DNA of 64,000 nucleotides from positions 124,001 to 188,000 of the forward strand of contig NZ_UGIA01000001.1 in the NCBI RefSeq assembly GCF_900461455.1. The letters run 5' to 3'. Under the pieces are notes generated by a model. The model ran no database searches. It saw nothing but the letters and a program-made list of their open reading frames with translations, and was not told the origin of the DNA. The DNA is from Helicobacter acinonychis (GTDB lineage Bacteria; Campylobacterota; Campylobacteria; Campylobacterales; Helicobacteraceae). The translations under genes were made by a program, and so were the position numbers. Below are positions 50,281-59,699 of the stretch, one piece after another (the stretch's first letter is position 1; each line of letters starts with the position of its first letter).

Positions 50281-51720
50281 TTGAAAAACCACTCCTTTAA
50301 GAAAATGATCACCCTTTCTTTATTATTGGCGAGCATGTGTTTGTGTAACGCTGAAGAAGATGGGGTGTTTTTTGTCATTGATTACCAGACGAGTTTGGCC
50401 AGACAGGAATTGAAAAATCCAGGCTATATCCAAGCGCAAAATTTAAAACAATCGCTAAAAGATGGGGCTTTGAGATTGCAAACCGCTGCCGTTCCTTTAG
50501 CTTTCTACTTGGACATGCTAGCGAATAAGGCTAAAACTCTTGTTGCAGGTGCAAACGGCACGATGCAAGCAGGGCGGTCGCAAAGTGCACAAACTGAAAC
50601 AAATCCAGCCCTAGAACAATTGGCAGCATCCATAGGCATTTTAGGGGGATTATTAAATTTGTCTCAACAATATGCCGATCAAAATATCGTTAAACCTTTA
50701 GCGATAGATGTAGGGGGTCAAGAGGTCAATATCACAGACGGCATGCTTTTAGCGGCTAAAAGCGTTGTTTTTGCGTTAGGGCAGGTGGGTTTGAAGCAAA
50801 ACACTAACAACAATCTATACCAAAATTTGATGGAAACCATGCTCTTAGGCACGAATGGGACAAATGGCGAATACAACGGTGTGAGCGTGGGCGATATTGC
50901 TACAGGTATGCAAAAATTCACTTCGCAAGCGAGCTTGATAGGAGCGGATTCTACCATCAGCCAGCTTGACGCTTTAGTGAATAACGGCGTTTCTTTAGCC
51001 AAAGATACTTTAGGGTTAGGGGATTTTGTTGAACAAAATATTTGTAACAATAATGTATCATCGTGCTTGACCAATTCAAATTACCAGCAAGGGCTAGAGC
51101 GATCAAAAGCTTTGGTTAGGTATAATTTAGCCCAGTTTGAAAATGCGTCTAAATCCCTTTATAAAATTTCTTATATCCCTAATCTTTCTTCCACTAAAGA
51201 TTATCGATCAGCGAGCATGAACGGCTTTGGAGCCAAAATTGGCTATAAGCAATTTTTCACTGAAAAGAAAAATATTGGCTTAAGGTATTATGGGTTTGTG
51301 GATTATGGCTATGCGAGTTTTGGCGATACGAGTTTAAAGGTGGGAACCAATTTGGTGACTTATGGGGTAGGGACGGACTTTTTATACAATTTCTTTGAAC
51401 GCTCTAGAAGAAGAGAAAAAACCTCAATCGGTCTTTTTGTGGGTGCACAAATCGCTGGGCAAACTTGGGATTCTAATGTGGTGCACTTGTTGGATGGGGC
51501 AAAGCCTAAAATCAATTCCACTTCGTTTCAGTTTTTATTCGATCTAGGCGTGCGCACCAACTTTGCAAAAAGGAAGATTCGTAAGAAAAGGGTCGATCAG
51601 GGGTTGGAATTTGGGGTGAAAATCCCTGTCATCGCCCATCAGTATTTTAAGGCTCAAGGCTCAAGCGCGAGCTATATGCGTAATTTTAGCTTCTATGTGG
51701 GCTATGCAGTGGGTTTTTAA
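50281..51720 (+). CDS. hopF: Outer-membrane protein HopF
   Basis: 479 residues from TTG 50281 with AAAGGA six bases before. Signal peptide (ITLSLLLASMCLCNAEEDG), the AEEDGVFF start of mature Hop proteins, a long variable helical region, and the conserved Hop barrel (NGFGAKIGYKQFFTEKKN, LRYYGFVDYGYASF) with a C-terminal strand ending SFYVGYAVGF. Two cysteines (CNNNVSSC) form the usual Hop disulfide loop. Surface protein; ligand unknown. Its pairing with the next gene identifies it as HopF. Confidence 0.9.
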   Translation: MKNHSFKKMITLSLLLASMCLCNAEEDGVFFVIDYQTSLARQELKNPGYIQAQNLKQSLKDGALRLQTAAVPLAFYLDMLANKAKTLVAGANGTMQAGRSQSAQTETNPALEQLAASIGILGGLLNLSQQYADQNIVKPLAIDVGGQEVNITDGMLLAAKSVVFALGQVGLKQNTNNNLYQNLMETMLLGTNGTNGEYNGVSVGDIATGMQKFTSQASLIGADSTISQLDALVNNGVSLAKDTLGLGDFVEQNICNNNVSSCLTNSNYQQGLERSKALVRYNLAQFENASKSLYKISYIPNLSSTKDYRSASMNGFGAKIGYKQFFTEKKNIGLRYYGFVDYGYASFGDTSLKVGTNLVTYGVGTDFLYNFFERSRRREKTSIGLFVGAQIAGQTWDSNVVHLLDGAKPKINSTSFQFLFDLGVRTNFAKRKIRKKRVDQGLEFGVKIPVIAHQYFKAQGSSASYMRNFSFYVGYAVGF

Positions 51721-51732
51721 GGAGGGCTCTTG

Positions 51733-53148
51733 ATGAAAAAAGCGAATACAAAAGAGATAGAGAATACAAGAATGAAAAAGGGTCAATACCAAACACTCAA
51801 AAAAGGGCTTTTAAAAACCGCTCTGCTTTTTAGCCTTCCTTTAAGCGTGGTGTTAGCTGAATACGATGGCTTTTATATGGGGATAGGCTATCAAATCGGT
51901 GCTGCACAACAGAGCGTCAATAATGAGGGCAGCACCTTAAGGAACAATGTTATCAATGACTTCCGTCAAGTGGGCGTGGACATTGCAGGGGGTAATGGGC
52001 TTTTAAGGGTAGCGTCTAACACGATGATGAACGCTCTTTTAGGGTTAGGCGATCAAATCATCAGCGATGATAATGCGGGTAACACTAGCAACACGCAACT
52101 AACCAAATTCAAGCAATTGCTCCCTCAAATCAAGCAACGCTATGAAGCGGATAAAAACGCTTATACCATTCAAGCCTTGCAATCATATTTGAACGATTTG
52201 CTCTATAACCTAGTAACGAGTAATACTAGTGGTAATAATAACAGCAAAATCGGTGCAGTCTATGCAAAAACGATAACAACTCTCCATGAAGCTCAAAGCA
52301 ACTTCAACCTTTTAGCCACAGCGAGCGTGGGGCTTTTGAACGCGCTCACGAGGGTGAGTATCAACAGCGATTCGGCGTTTTTAAATGGGCTTTTAGAACG
52401 GATGCAACTTTTTAACGCCACTTCTGCAGAAGAGTTGGGCACGATTGCAACGAGTTTGAATAAGAGCGGTGCTACAGGAGTTGCACTCCAAACGGATGTG
52501 CAAGCTATCATGAATCAGATCCGAGCTTATCAAGGGAATTTGCAGCAGTTAAAAGACAGCTTGAATGGATACAATGAGCCTTATTTGCCTCAGTTTGGGT
52601 CAGGCAAAAGCTCTCAGCATGGGGTGAGTAATGGCATTGGCGTTCAAATGGGCTATAAGCAATTTTTTGGGGGTAAGAAAAATGTAGGCTTACGATACTA
52701 CGCTTTCTTTGATTATGGCTTTACGCAATTAGGCAACCTTAATAGCACCATTAACGCCAATATCTTCACTTATGGTGTGGGCACGGACTTTTTATGGAAT
52801 ATCTTTAGGAGGGTTTTTAGCGATCAATCCTTGCATATTGGGGTGTTTGGGGGCATTCAATTAGCGGGCACCACTTGGGATAGCTCTTTAAAAAATCAAA
52901 TCCAAAACTCGTTTCAAAAAAAACCCACTCCTACGAATTTCCAGTTTTTGTTTAATCTGGGCTTAAGGGCTCATTTTGCAAGCACCATGCACCGCCGGTT
53001 TTTGAGCGCGTCTCAAAGCGTTCAGCATGGGGTGGAATTTGGCGTGAAAATCCCAACGATCAATCAAAAGTATTTGAGGGCGAATGGGGCTGATGTGGAT
53101 TATAGGCGTTTGTATGCGTTCTATATCAATTACACGATAGGTTTTTAA
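51733..53148 (+). CDS. hopG: Outer-membrane protein HopG
   Basis: 471 residues from ATG 51733, chosen because GGAGGG ends six bases before it. Signal peptide after a basic start (LLKTALLFSLPLSVVLAEYDG), a variable helical middle, and the Hop barrel (NGIGVQMGYKQFFGGKKN, LRYYAFFDYGFTQLG) ending RRLYAFYINYTIGF. It contains no cysteine pair in the variable part, unlike HopF. It follows hopF by 12 bases and is probably co-transcribed. Confidence 0.9.
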   Translation: MKKANTKEIENTRMKKGQYQTLKKGLLKTALLFSLPLSVVLAEYDGFYMGIGYQIGAAQQSVNNEGSTLRNNVINDFRQVGVDIAGGNGLLRVASNTMMNALLGLGDQIISDDNAGNTSNTQLTKFKQLLPQIKQRYEADKNAYTIQALQSYLNDLLYNLVTSNTSGNNNSKIGAVYAKTITTLHEAQSNFNLLATASVGLLNALTRVSINSDSAFLNGLLERMQLFNATSAEELGTIATSLNKSGATGVALQTDVQAIMNQIRAYQGNLQQLKDSLNGYNEPYLPQFGSGKSSQHGVSNGIGVQMGYKQFFGGKKNVGLRYYAFFDYGFTQLGNLNSTINANIFTYGVGTDFLWNIFRRVFSDQSLHIGVFGGIQLAGTTWDSSLKNQIQNSFQKKPTPTNFQFLFNLGLRAHFASTMHRRFLSASQSVQHGVEFGVKIPTINQKYLRANGADVDYRRLYAFYINYTIGF

Positions 53149-53223
53149 GCTCTTTTTGGGGCTTTGCTTTTATTCTAATAAGCTTTTAAACAATCCAATC
53201 TACTTTATTTTAAGGGTAATTTT

Positions 53224-54459
53224 ATGGCAGATGTCGTTGTAGGGATCCAGTGGGGAGATGAGGGGAAGGGAAAAATTGTGGATAGAATCGCTAAAGATTA
53301 TGACTTTGTGGTGCGCTATCAAGGTGGGCATAACGCAGGGCATACCATTGTGCATAAGGGGGTTAAGCATTCTTTGCATTTAATGCCCTCAGGGGTGCTC
53401 TACTCTCAATGCAAGAATATCATTTCTAGCGCGGTGGTCGTGAGCGTTAAGGATTTGTGCGAAGAAATCAGCATGTTTGAAAATTTAGAAAATCGTTTGT
53501 TTGTTAGCGATAGAGCCCATGTGATCTTGCCCTACCATGTGCAAAAAGACGCTTTTAAAGAAAAATCTCAAAACATCGGCACGACTAAAAAAGGCATAGG
53601 CCCTTGCTATGAGGATAAAATGGCAAGGAGCGGAATAAGAATGGGGGATTTATTAGACGATAGAATTTTAGAAGAAAAGTTAAAGGTGCATTTCAAAGCC
53701 ATTGAGCCTTTTAAAGAAGCGTATGATTTGAATGAAACTTACGAAAAAGATTTGAGGGAGTATTTTGAACAATATGCCCCAAAAATCCGCCCCTTTATCA
53801 AAGACACGACCAGCATGCTGATAGAAGCCAATCAAAAGGGCGAAAAAATCTTACTAGAAGGGGCGCAAGGCACGCTTTTAGACATTGATTTGGGGACTTA
53901 CCCTTTTGTCACAAGCTCTAACACCACGAGCGCTAGTGCATGCGTGAGCACCGGCTTAAACCCTAAAGCGATCAATGAGATTATAGGTATCACAAAAGCT
54001 TATTCCACTCGTGTGGGGAATGGGCCTTTCCCTAGTGAAGACACTACGCCTATGGGGGATCATTTAAGAATTGGGGGTGCTGAGTTTGGTACGACGACAA
54101 AACGCCCAAGGCGTTGCGGTTGGTTGGATTTGGTGGCTTTAAAATACGCTTGCGCCTTGAATGGTTGCACGCAATTAGCTTTAATGAAATTAGATGTTTT
54201 AGACGGAATCAATGAAATTAAGGTGTGCGTGGCTTATGAAAGAAGGGGTGAAAAATTAGAGACTTTCCCTAGCGATTTGAAAGATTGCGTGCCGATTTAT
54301 CAAACTTTTAAGGGCTGGGAAAAAAGCGTGGGGGTGAGAAAATTAGACGATTTAGAGCAAAACACTAGAGAGTATATCCGTTTTATTGAAGAAGAAGTGG
54401 GGGTAAAAATCCGCCTTATTTCTACAAGCCCTGAAAGAGAAGACACGATTTTTCTATGA
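53224..54459 (+). CDS. purA: Adenylosuccinate synthetase
   Basis: 411 residues. The GTP-binding loop is GIQWGDEGKGK with the catalytic aspartate, GHNAGHT holds the catalytic histidine, and the switch loop TPMGDHLRIGG and GTTTKRPRRCGWLDLV follow. It makes adenylosuccinate from IMP and aspartate using GTP. It starts an operon with overlapping flagellar and envelope genes: the next ATG overlaps its stop by 4 bases. Confidence 0.97.
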   Translation: MADVVVGIQWGDEGKGKIVDRIAKDYDFVVRYQGGHNAGHTIVHKGVKHSLHLMPSGVLYSQCKNIISSAVVVSVKDLCEEISMFENLENRLFVSDRAHVILPYHVQKDAFKEKSQNIGTTKKGIGPCYEDKMARSGIRMGDLLDDRILEEKLKVHFKAIEPFKEAYDLNETYEKDLREYFEQYAPKIRPFIKDTTSMLIEANQKGEKILLEGAQGTLLDIDLGTYPFVTSSNTTSASACVSTGLNPKAINEIIGITKAYSTRVGNGPFPSEDTTPMGDHLRIGGAEFGTTTKRPRRCGWLDLVALKYACALNGCTQLALMKLDVLDGINEIKVCVAYERRGEKLETFPSDLKDCVPIYQTFKGWEKSVGVRKLDDLEQNTREYIRFIEEEVGVKIRLISTSPEREDTIFL

Positions 54460-54884
54460 AAAAATTCGCTTCTGTGTTGGTGCAATTAAAGACTCTTGCG
54501 TTAGAAAAAATAGAGCAAAAGCTTCAAAACAAACGCCTGGAGTTGCAACAAAATGAACAACAGATTTTAAGCAAACAAATGGATTTGAGTGCGTTTAAAA
54601 ACCCTAATTTTGGGGGAATGAGCCTTTTTTTACAAACCCAACAATTAAAAAGCGCTTTAAGGATAGAGATAGAGCATTACCAACAAGAATGCGAAATTTT
54701 GCACGAAAGTTTAAAAATTTTAGAAAAAGACTATCTTTTGGCTAATCAGGAACTAGAAAAAGCTAAAATCATTTTAGAAAAAGAAAAACAAAAAGAAAAA
54801 GAAATCATGGAGAAAAAAGAGCAGGCTCTTTTAGATGAAAACGCTATGATTTTACATTGGCAAAAGGAGAGTTTGCATGCGTAA
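54456..54884 (+). CDS. fliJ: FliJ-like flagellar export chaperone/ATPase stalk protein (HP0256-like)
   Basis: 142 residues, almost wholly a coiled-coil pair of helices (LEKIEQKLQNKRLELQQNEQ, ILEKEKQKEKEIMEKKEQA). Size, coiled-coil layout and location match HP0256, described as a FliJ homologue that affects motility and cell envelope. FliJ sits in the hexameric export ATPase. Overlaps purA by 4 and the next gene by 8 bases. Confidence 0.8.
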   Translation: MKKFASVLVQLKTLALEKIEQKLQNKRLELQQNEQQILSKQMDLSAFKNPNFGGMSLFLQTQQLKSALRIEIEHYQQECEILHESLKILEKDYLLANQELEKAKIILEKEKQKEKEIMEKKEQALLDENAMILHWQKESLHA

Positions 54885-55557
54885 AATCTTACTCACAGGC
54901 TTTGTTTTACAAGCGCTTTTTAGCGAAGAAGCCACGCAAGAATTGTTGCAATGTTCTGCGATTTTTGAATCTAAAAAAGCGCAATTGAAAGACGATTTAC
55001 GCCAATTGAGCGAGAAAGAGCAGTCTTTAAGGATCTTGCAAACCGAAAACGCCCGCCTTTTGGAAGAAAAAAACGAATCATTAAACCAGAAAGAAAAAGA
55101 AATAGAAGAAAAACTAAAAAATCTAACCGCTAAAGAAGAAGCCTTTAAAAACTTGCAAGCTGCAGAAAAAAAACGCCTTGAAAATTTGCTCAAAGAAGAT
55201 GAAGAGATCTTAAGACAAATCAAGCAGGCTAAAGAGGGTAAGATTGGCGAAGCTTATTCTAAAATGAAAGATTCCAAATCGGCTTTGATTTTAGAAAACT
55301 TACCCGTACAAAACGCTTTGGAAATTTTAATGGCTTTAAAGCCCCAAGAGTTGGGCAAGATTTTAGCCAAAATGGATCCTAAAAAAGCGGCGGCTTTGAC
55401 GGAATTATGGCAAAAACCCCCACGAGAAAATCAAGAAAACCAACCCCTAAAAACGACAGAGTCTCCCATAGCGCCCACGCCCCCTAATGCACCAACCATA
55501 AAAGAGCCTAATATAAAAGATCCAAACGCGCAAGAGCCTGCATCTAAAGGGGTATGA
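54877..55557 (+). CDS. MotE-like secreted coiled-coil protein (HP0257-like)
   Basis: 226 residues. Signal peptide RKILLTGFVLQALFSEEA, a long coiled coil (about 30-130), a conserved C-terminal globular part (LILENLPVQNALEILMALKP, QELGKILAKMDPKKAAAL) shared with the MgtE-N/MotE-type domain, and a Pro/Thr-rich tail. Related proteins act in the periplasm near the flagellar motor; Campylobacter Cj1496c belongs here. It is translationally coupled to its neighbours on both sides. Confidence 0.78.
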   Translation: MRKILLTGFVLQALFSEEATQELLQCSAIFESKKAQLKDDLRQLSEKEQSLRILQTENARLLEEKNESLNQKEKEIEEKLKNLTAKEEAFKNLQAAEKKRLENLLKEDEEILRQIKQAKEGKIGEAYSKMKDSKSALILENLPVQNALEILMALKPQELGKILAKMDPKKAAALTELWQKPPRENQENQPLKTTESPIAPTPPNAPTIKEPNIKDPNAQEPASKGV

Positions 55558-56600
55558 TGGTGGTTGCAGCGATTTTAATGCTAGCGTTTTTGATCTTTGT
55601 CCATGAGTTAGGGCATTTCACTATTGCCAGGCTTTGTGGGGTGAAAGTAGAAGTTTTTAGCATTGGTTTTGGTAAAAAACTTTGGTTTTTTAGGCTTTTT
55701 GACACGCAATTCGCTTTGTCTTTGATCCCGCTTGGGGGCTATGTGAAATTAAAGGGCATGGATAAAGAAGAAAGCGATATAAATGAGGGTAGCGATAGCT
55801 ATGTGCAAAAAAGCCCTTCTCAAAAGCTATGGATATTGCTTGGGGGGGCGTTTTTTAATTTTCTTTTTGCGATTTTAGTGTATTTTTTTCTGGCATTAAG
55901 TGGGGAAAAAGTCCTACTGCCCGTCATTGGCGATTTAGAAAATAACGCGCTAGAAGCCGGGCTATTAAAGGGGGATAAAATCCTTTCTATCAACCATAAA
56001 AAGATAGTGAGTTTTAGAGAGATTAGAGGGATAGTGGTGCGTTCTCAAGGCGAGTTGGTTTTAGAAATAGAGCGAAACAACCAGATTTTAGAAAAACGAT
56101 TGACCCCTAAAATTGTGGCGATGTTAAGCGATTCTAACGATCCTAATGAAATGATCCAATACAAAGCGATAGGCATTAAGCCGGATATGCAAAAAATAGG
56201 CGTTGTCTCTTATTCCTTGTTTCAAGCGTTTAAAAAGGCTTTGATCCAATTTAAAGAGGGTGCTGATTTGATTATAGATTCTTTAAAGCGTTTGATTATA
56301 GGAAGCACTTCAGCCAAAGAATTGAGTGGGGTGGTAGGCATTGTGGGAGCGTTAAGCCATGCCAATAGCTTTCATGCACTTTTATTGTTTGGGGCGTTTT
56401 TGTCTATCAATTTAGGGGTTTTAAACTTACTACCCATTCCAGCCTTAGACGGAGCACAAATACTAGGGGTTATTTTTAAAAGTATTTTTAATATCACTTT
56501 GCCTGTGATCATGCAAAATGCGTTGTGGCTAGTGGGGGTGGGGTTTTTGGTTTTTGTCATGTTTTTAGGGCTTTTTAATGATATTACTCGTTTGCTATAA
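55554..56600 (+). CDS. rseP: Site-2 membrane metalloprotease RseP
   Basis: 348 residues. Zinc site HELGHFT (HExxH) lies in the first membrane segment; a PDZ domain (EAGLLKGDKILSINHKKI) follows; the second ligand motif NLLPIPALDGAQIL is near the C-terminus. It cleaves membrane-spanning anti-sigma or signal peptide substrates. The ATGATG start overlaps the upstream stop by 4 bases. A G7 tract at 55842-55848 followed by T6 is in frame here. Confidence 0.93.
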   Translation: MMVVAAILMLAFLIFVHELGHFTIARLCGVKVEVFSIGFGKKLWFFRLFDTQFALSLIPLGGYVKLKGMDKEESDINEGSDSYVQKSPSQKLWILLGGAFFNFLFAILVYFFLALSGEKVLLPVIGDLENNALEAGLLKGDKILSINHKKIVSFREIRGIVVRSQGELVLEIERNNQILEKRLTPKIVAMLSDSNDPNEMIQYKAIGIKPDMQKIGVVSYSLFQAFKKALIQFKEGADLIIDSLKRLIIGSTSAKELSGVVGIVGALSHANSFHALLLFGAFLSINLGVLNLLPIPALDGAQILGVIFKSIFNITLPVIMQNALWLVGVGFLVFVMFLGLFNDITRLL

Positions 56601-56612
56601 AAGGGGGAATTT

Positions 56613-57875
56613 ATGGACGCATTGAGCGTGAGCGAAATCAATGCAAAAATTAAAGCCCTTTTGGAAGCGACTTTTTTGCAAGTTAGGGTTCAAGGGGAAG
56701 TGAGTAATTTGACTATCCATAAGGTGAGTGGCCATGCGTATTTTTCGCTTAAAGACAGCCAATCAGTGATTCGATGCACCTTGTTTAGGGGGAACGCTAG
56801 TAAGCTTAAATTCGCCTTAAAAGAAGGGCAGGAAGTGGCTGTTTTTGGGGCTATTAGCGTGTATCCTCCAAGGGGGGATTATCAAATCAATTGCTTTGAA
56901 ATAGAGCCTAAAGATTGGGGTTCATTAGCTTTGGCTTTAGAGCAATTGAAAGAAAAATTACGCCTTAAAGGCTATTTTGATAAAGAAAATAAATTACCCA
57001 AACCAAGTTTTCCTAAACGAGTGGCAATCATCACTTCTCAAAATTCAGCCGCTTGGGCGGATATGCAAAAGATCGCTTTCAAACGATGGCCGATGTGTGA
57101 ATTGGTTTGTATCAATACTTTAATGCAAGGGGAGGGGTGCGTTCAAAGCGTGGTGGAGAGTATCGCTTATGCGGATAGTTTTTATAACACAAGAAACGCT
57201 TTTGATGCGATTGTGGTGGCTAGAGGTGGGGGGAGCATGGAGGATTTGTATTCTTTTAATGATGAAAGAATCGCTGATGCATTGTATTTGGCTAAAACTT
57301 TCAGCATGTCAGCTATTGGGCATGAGAGCGATTTTTTGTTGAGCGATTCGGTAGCGGATTTAAGGGCTTCTACGCCTTCCAATGCGATGGAGATTTTACT
57401 CCCTAGCAGCGAGGAATGGCAACAAAAGCTTGATGGGTTTAACTTGAAATTGCAACGCTCTTTTAAAATATTACTCCATCAAAAAAAGGTGCATTTAGAG
57501 CATTTAGCGGCTTCTTTAAAGCGATTGAGTTTTGAAAACAAGCACCATTTAAATTCTTTAAAACTAGAGAAATTAAAAATCGCTTTAGAAAATAAAACCT
57601 TAGAATTTTTACGCCTTAAAAAAACGCTTTTAGAGAAAATTTCTACCCAACTTTCCACAAGCCCTTTTTTACAAACTAAAACAGAACGATTGAATGCACT
57701 AGACAACGCCCTTAAACTCGCTCATGCGCATTTGAAATTGCCAAAATTCGGGGCGTTTGTGAGTAAAAACAATCAAGCGATAGAATTAGAGGAATTAAAA
57801 ATTGGCGATAAAATTGAATTGAATAACGAAAAAGCCAGAGCGAGTGCTGCCATTTTGAGTGTTGATAAAGCGTAG
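56613..57875 (+). CDS. xseA: Exodeoxyribonuclease VII large subunit
   Basis: 420 residues. An N-terminal OB domain (RVQGEVSNLTIHKVSGHAYF) binds DNA; the catalytic core contains RVAIITSQNSAAWADM, ARGGGSMEDLYSFNDE and the following AIGHESDFLLSDSVADLRA with the conserved aspartates; a long coiled coil completes it. It degrades single-stranded DNA together with the small subunit XseB, which is not in this window. It lies 12 bases after rseP. Confidence 0.96.
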   Translation: MDALSVSEINAKIKALLEATFLQVRVQGEVSNLTIHKVSGHAYFSLKDSQSVIRCTLFRGNASKLKFALKEGQEVAVFGAISVYPPRGDYQINCFEIEPKDWGSLALALEQLKEKLRLKGYFDKENKLPKPSFPKRVAIITSQNSAAWADMQKIAFKRWPMCELVCINTLMQGEGCVQSVVESIAYADSFYNTRNAFDAIVVARGGGSMEDLYSFNDERIADALYLAKTFSMSAIGHESDFLLSDSVADLRASTPSNAMEILLPSSEEWQQKLDGFNLKLQRSFKILLHQKKVHLEHLAASLKRLSFENKHHLNSLKLEKLKIALENKTLEFLRLKKTLLEKISTQLSTSPFLQTKTERLNALDNALKLAHAHLKLPKFGAFVSKNNQAIELEELKIGDKIELNNEKARASAAILSVDKA

Positions 57876-57912
57876 GGGTTTGAAAAATAATCTTTAAAAT
57901 AGATTTTGTTTT

Positions 57913-59103
57913 TTAAAATTTCATATTTAAAATTTCGTATTCACTTCTTTTAATGATCTTTTCTAAACGCAGAAGCATGATATTTGAAATCGTGTTTTGA
58001 TACCCCTTGTTTTTTAAAATACTAGTAGCTTGCGGATTATTTTTAATTTTTTCTTCTTTTTGACATAAATAGAATGACCAATTCAAATGATAATCCTTAT
58101 TAACTTCTATAATTGCTTGCGCTGTTGTCCCGCTACCTGCAAAAAAATCTAAAATGACAGAATCTTTAGGGGTGGAGCATAACAATAAATATTTAATCAA
58201 TTCTACAGGCTTTGGTGTCTTAAAAAGCCCTTTTAAGCCTAATTTTTCTAAATCTCTTGTGCCTTGTCGGCTATAAAAATCCAACACACTCAAACAATTA
58301 TCTTGTGATTCTTTTAAATAGTATTTTTCATAAGGGCGCTTATTCTTAAAAATCAGTCTGTTTTCATAATGTAATTCCTTAAGCTTTTCATCGCTGCTCC
58401 ATCCTCTACTTTTTAAGGGTTCTAAAAAAAGATTGATTTCTTCTATCGCTACACTGCGTGGGTTTGAAGGCGTGGATAAATCTTTAGCAAAATAAATTTC
58501 ACCTTTCTCATCTACTGAATTATAGTTTTTTAAAAAACTAAAATGTTCTTTTTTGGATAGCTCTTTGATTTGTTCTTTTAGGACAAGTTGGGCTTGGGCT
58601 TGCCCTTTTTGTTTGAAAATGCTTTTAATCGTTCGCATTAAATCTTTTAATGGTTTAGCATAAACAGGTAAAAGCGTTCGTAAAATTTTAAAGCTAGGAG
58701 CGTATGCTTTATTCTTGGCATAGCTTAAAACATACTCATGGGTAATATTGATGTGTTTAGCGTTAGATCTTGTCGCTTGTTTAGTGATAAAAGTGCCTAA
58801 AAAATTGTGCACTCCAAAAATTTCATTGGCAATGATTTTAACTTCAGCCATTTGGTTATCATCGATAGAAATAAAAATACAACCGCTTTGTTTTAACACA
58901 GCCTTTGCTAAAACCAAATGTTCTTTAATCCATTTTTCGTAGTCAGCATGAGTGTCTTCATATTCAAAATTAGAACTCTTGGTGTTATAAGGGGGGTCTA
59001 TATAGATAGTTTGGATACTTTCTTTTTCTATTCTTTTTAAACACTCCAAAGCTTCCATAATAAAAATTTTATGCAAGGTAGTTTCCCCAAGAAAAATTAC
59101 CAA
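57913..59103 (-). CDS. Adenine-specific DNA methyltransferase, beta class (HP0260-like)
   Basis: 396 residues. The catalytic DPPYNTKSS motif (IV) is at about 38-46 and the AdoMet motif ILDFFAGSGTTAQA (I) is near 330, so the order is IV then I with the target-recognition region between, which defines the beta class. It methylates adenine N6. ATG 59103 overlaps the upstream endonuclease gene by 35 bases; an alternative ATG near 59058 would avoid this but would leave less of the AdoMet-pocket region. The recognition sequence cannot be read from the sequence. Confidence 0.88.
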   Translation of the reverse strand: MVIFLGETTLHKIFIMEALECLKRIEKESIQTIYIDPPYNTKSSNFEYEDTHADYEKWIKEHLVLAKAVLKQSGCIFISIDDNQMAEVKIIANEIFGVHNFLGTFITKQATRSNAKHINITHEYVLSYAKNKAYAPSFKILRTLLPVYAKPLKDLMRTIKSIFKQKGQAQAQLVLKEQIKELSKKEHFSFLKNYNSVDEKGEIYFAKDLSTPSNPRSVAIEEINLFLEPLKSRGWSSDEKLKELHYENRLIFKNKRPYEKYYLKESQDNCLSVLDFYSRQGTRDLEKLGLKGLFKTPKPVELIKYLLLCSTPKDSVILDFFAGSGTTAQAIIEVNKDYHLNWSFYLCQKEEKIKNNPQATSILKNKGYQNTISNIMLLRLEKIIKRSEYEILNMKF

Positions 59104-59683
59104 ATTTAAGCTTAAAAAGATTGATAAGCTCTTGTTCTTTTAAATCAATGGGTTTCATTTTGAAACTAAATTCCTTGATTAATTTACTGATTCCTATCGT
59201 TTGAGTTGAGCGTCTGCTTCCATTATGGCACTCTTTTACTTTTTGTTCTAAATACAAGCCAATTTCAGGGTGCTTCCCATAAACAATGAATAAAAGATTA
59301 GAAATATTATTCCACACACCCACGGCTAAAGTTGTTTTAATATCACAAAAAACCTTGGCTTTTTCTAAAGTGGTGTCATTAAAAGTTGCACTCCAAGTCT
59401 TACTTTGAAAGGATACTTGTTTGATCTCTAAAAATTCGTTGCCTTGAACTTTTTTAGCATCAAGACCATGTTTTTGGGTATTGATAAGATCATAATCTAA
59501 AAATAAAGCCACCATGCTGTCTCTTAACTCATTAAAAAATGAATCATTATCATGTTTATTGTATTTATTTTGAATTTTTTCAATTGGCTTTAACGCTTGA
59601 CAGCTTTCTGTAATGAAATTTCTATCAATGGGTTCAAAGCACCCTTTATTAAAAAAATCTAAAGACTGATTCAAAAATTGCAT
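59069..59683 (-). CDS. Probable type II restriction endonuclease (partner of the methylase)
   Basis: 204 residues. It contains a plausible PD-(D/E)xK core: LDAKKVQGNEFLEIKQVSF, with E-x-K and an upstream acidic residue. Its position just before and overlapping an adenine methylase, on the same strand, is the usual arrangement of a restriction-modification pair. The frame is open and no truncation is obvious, so the system may be active. I do not recognise the specificity. Confidence 0.72.
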   Translation of the reverse strand: MQFLNQSLDFFNKGCFEPIDRNFITESCQALKPIEKIQNKYNKHDNDSFFNELRDSMVALFLDYDLINTQKHGLDAKKVQGNEFLEIKQVSFQSKTWSATFNDTTLEKAKVFCDIKTTLAVGVWNNISNLLFIVYGKHPEIGLYLEQKVKECHNGSRRSTQTIGISKLIKEFSFKMKPIDLKEQELINLFKLKFGNFSWGNYLA

Positions 59684-59699
59684 ATCTAATTTAGCCTTT

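Noticed and set aside
55842..55855. G7-T6 run in rseP as a phase-variable switch
   Set aside because: It lies in a conserved membrane segment of a probably essential gene and the frame is intact; no evidence of variation.
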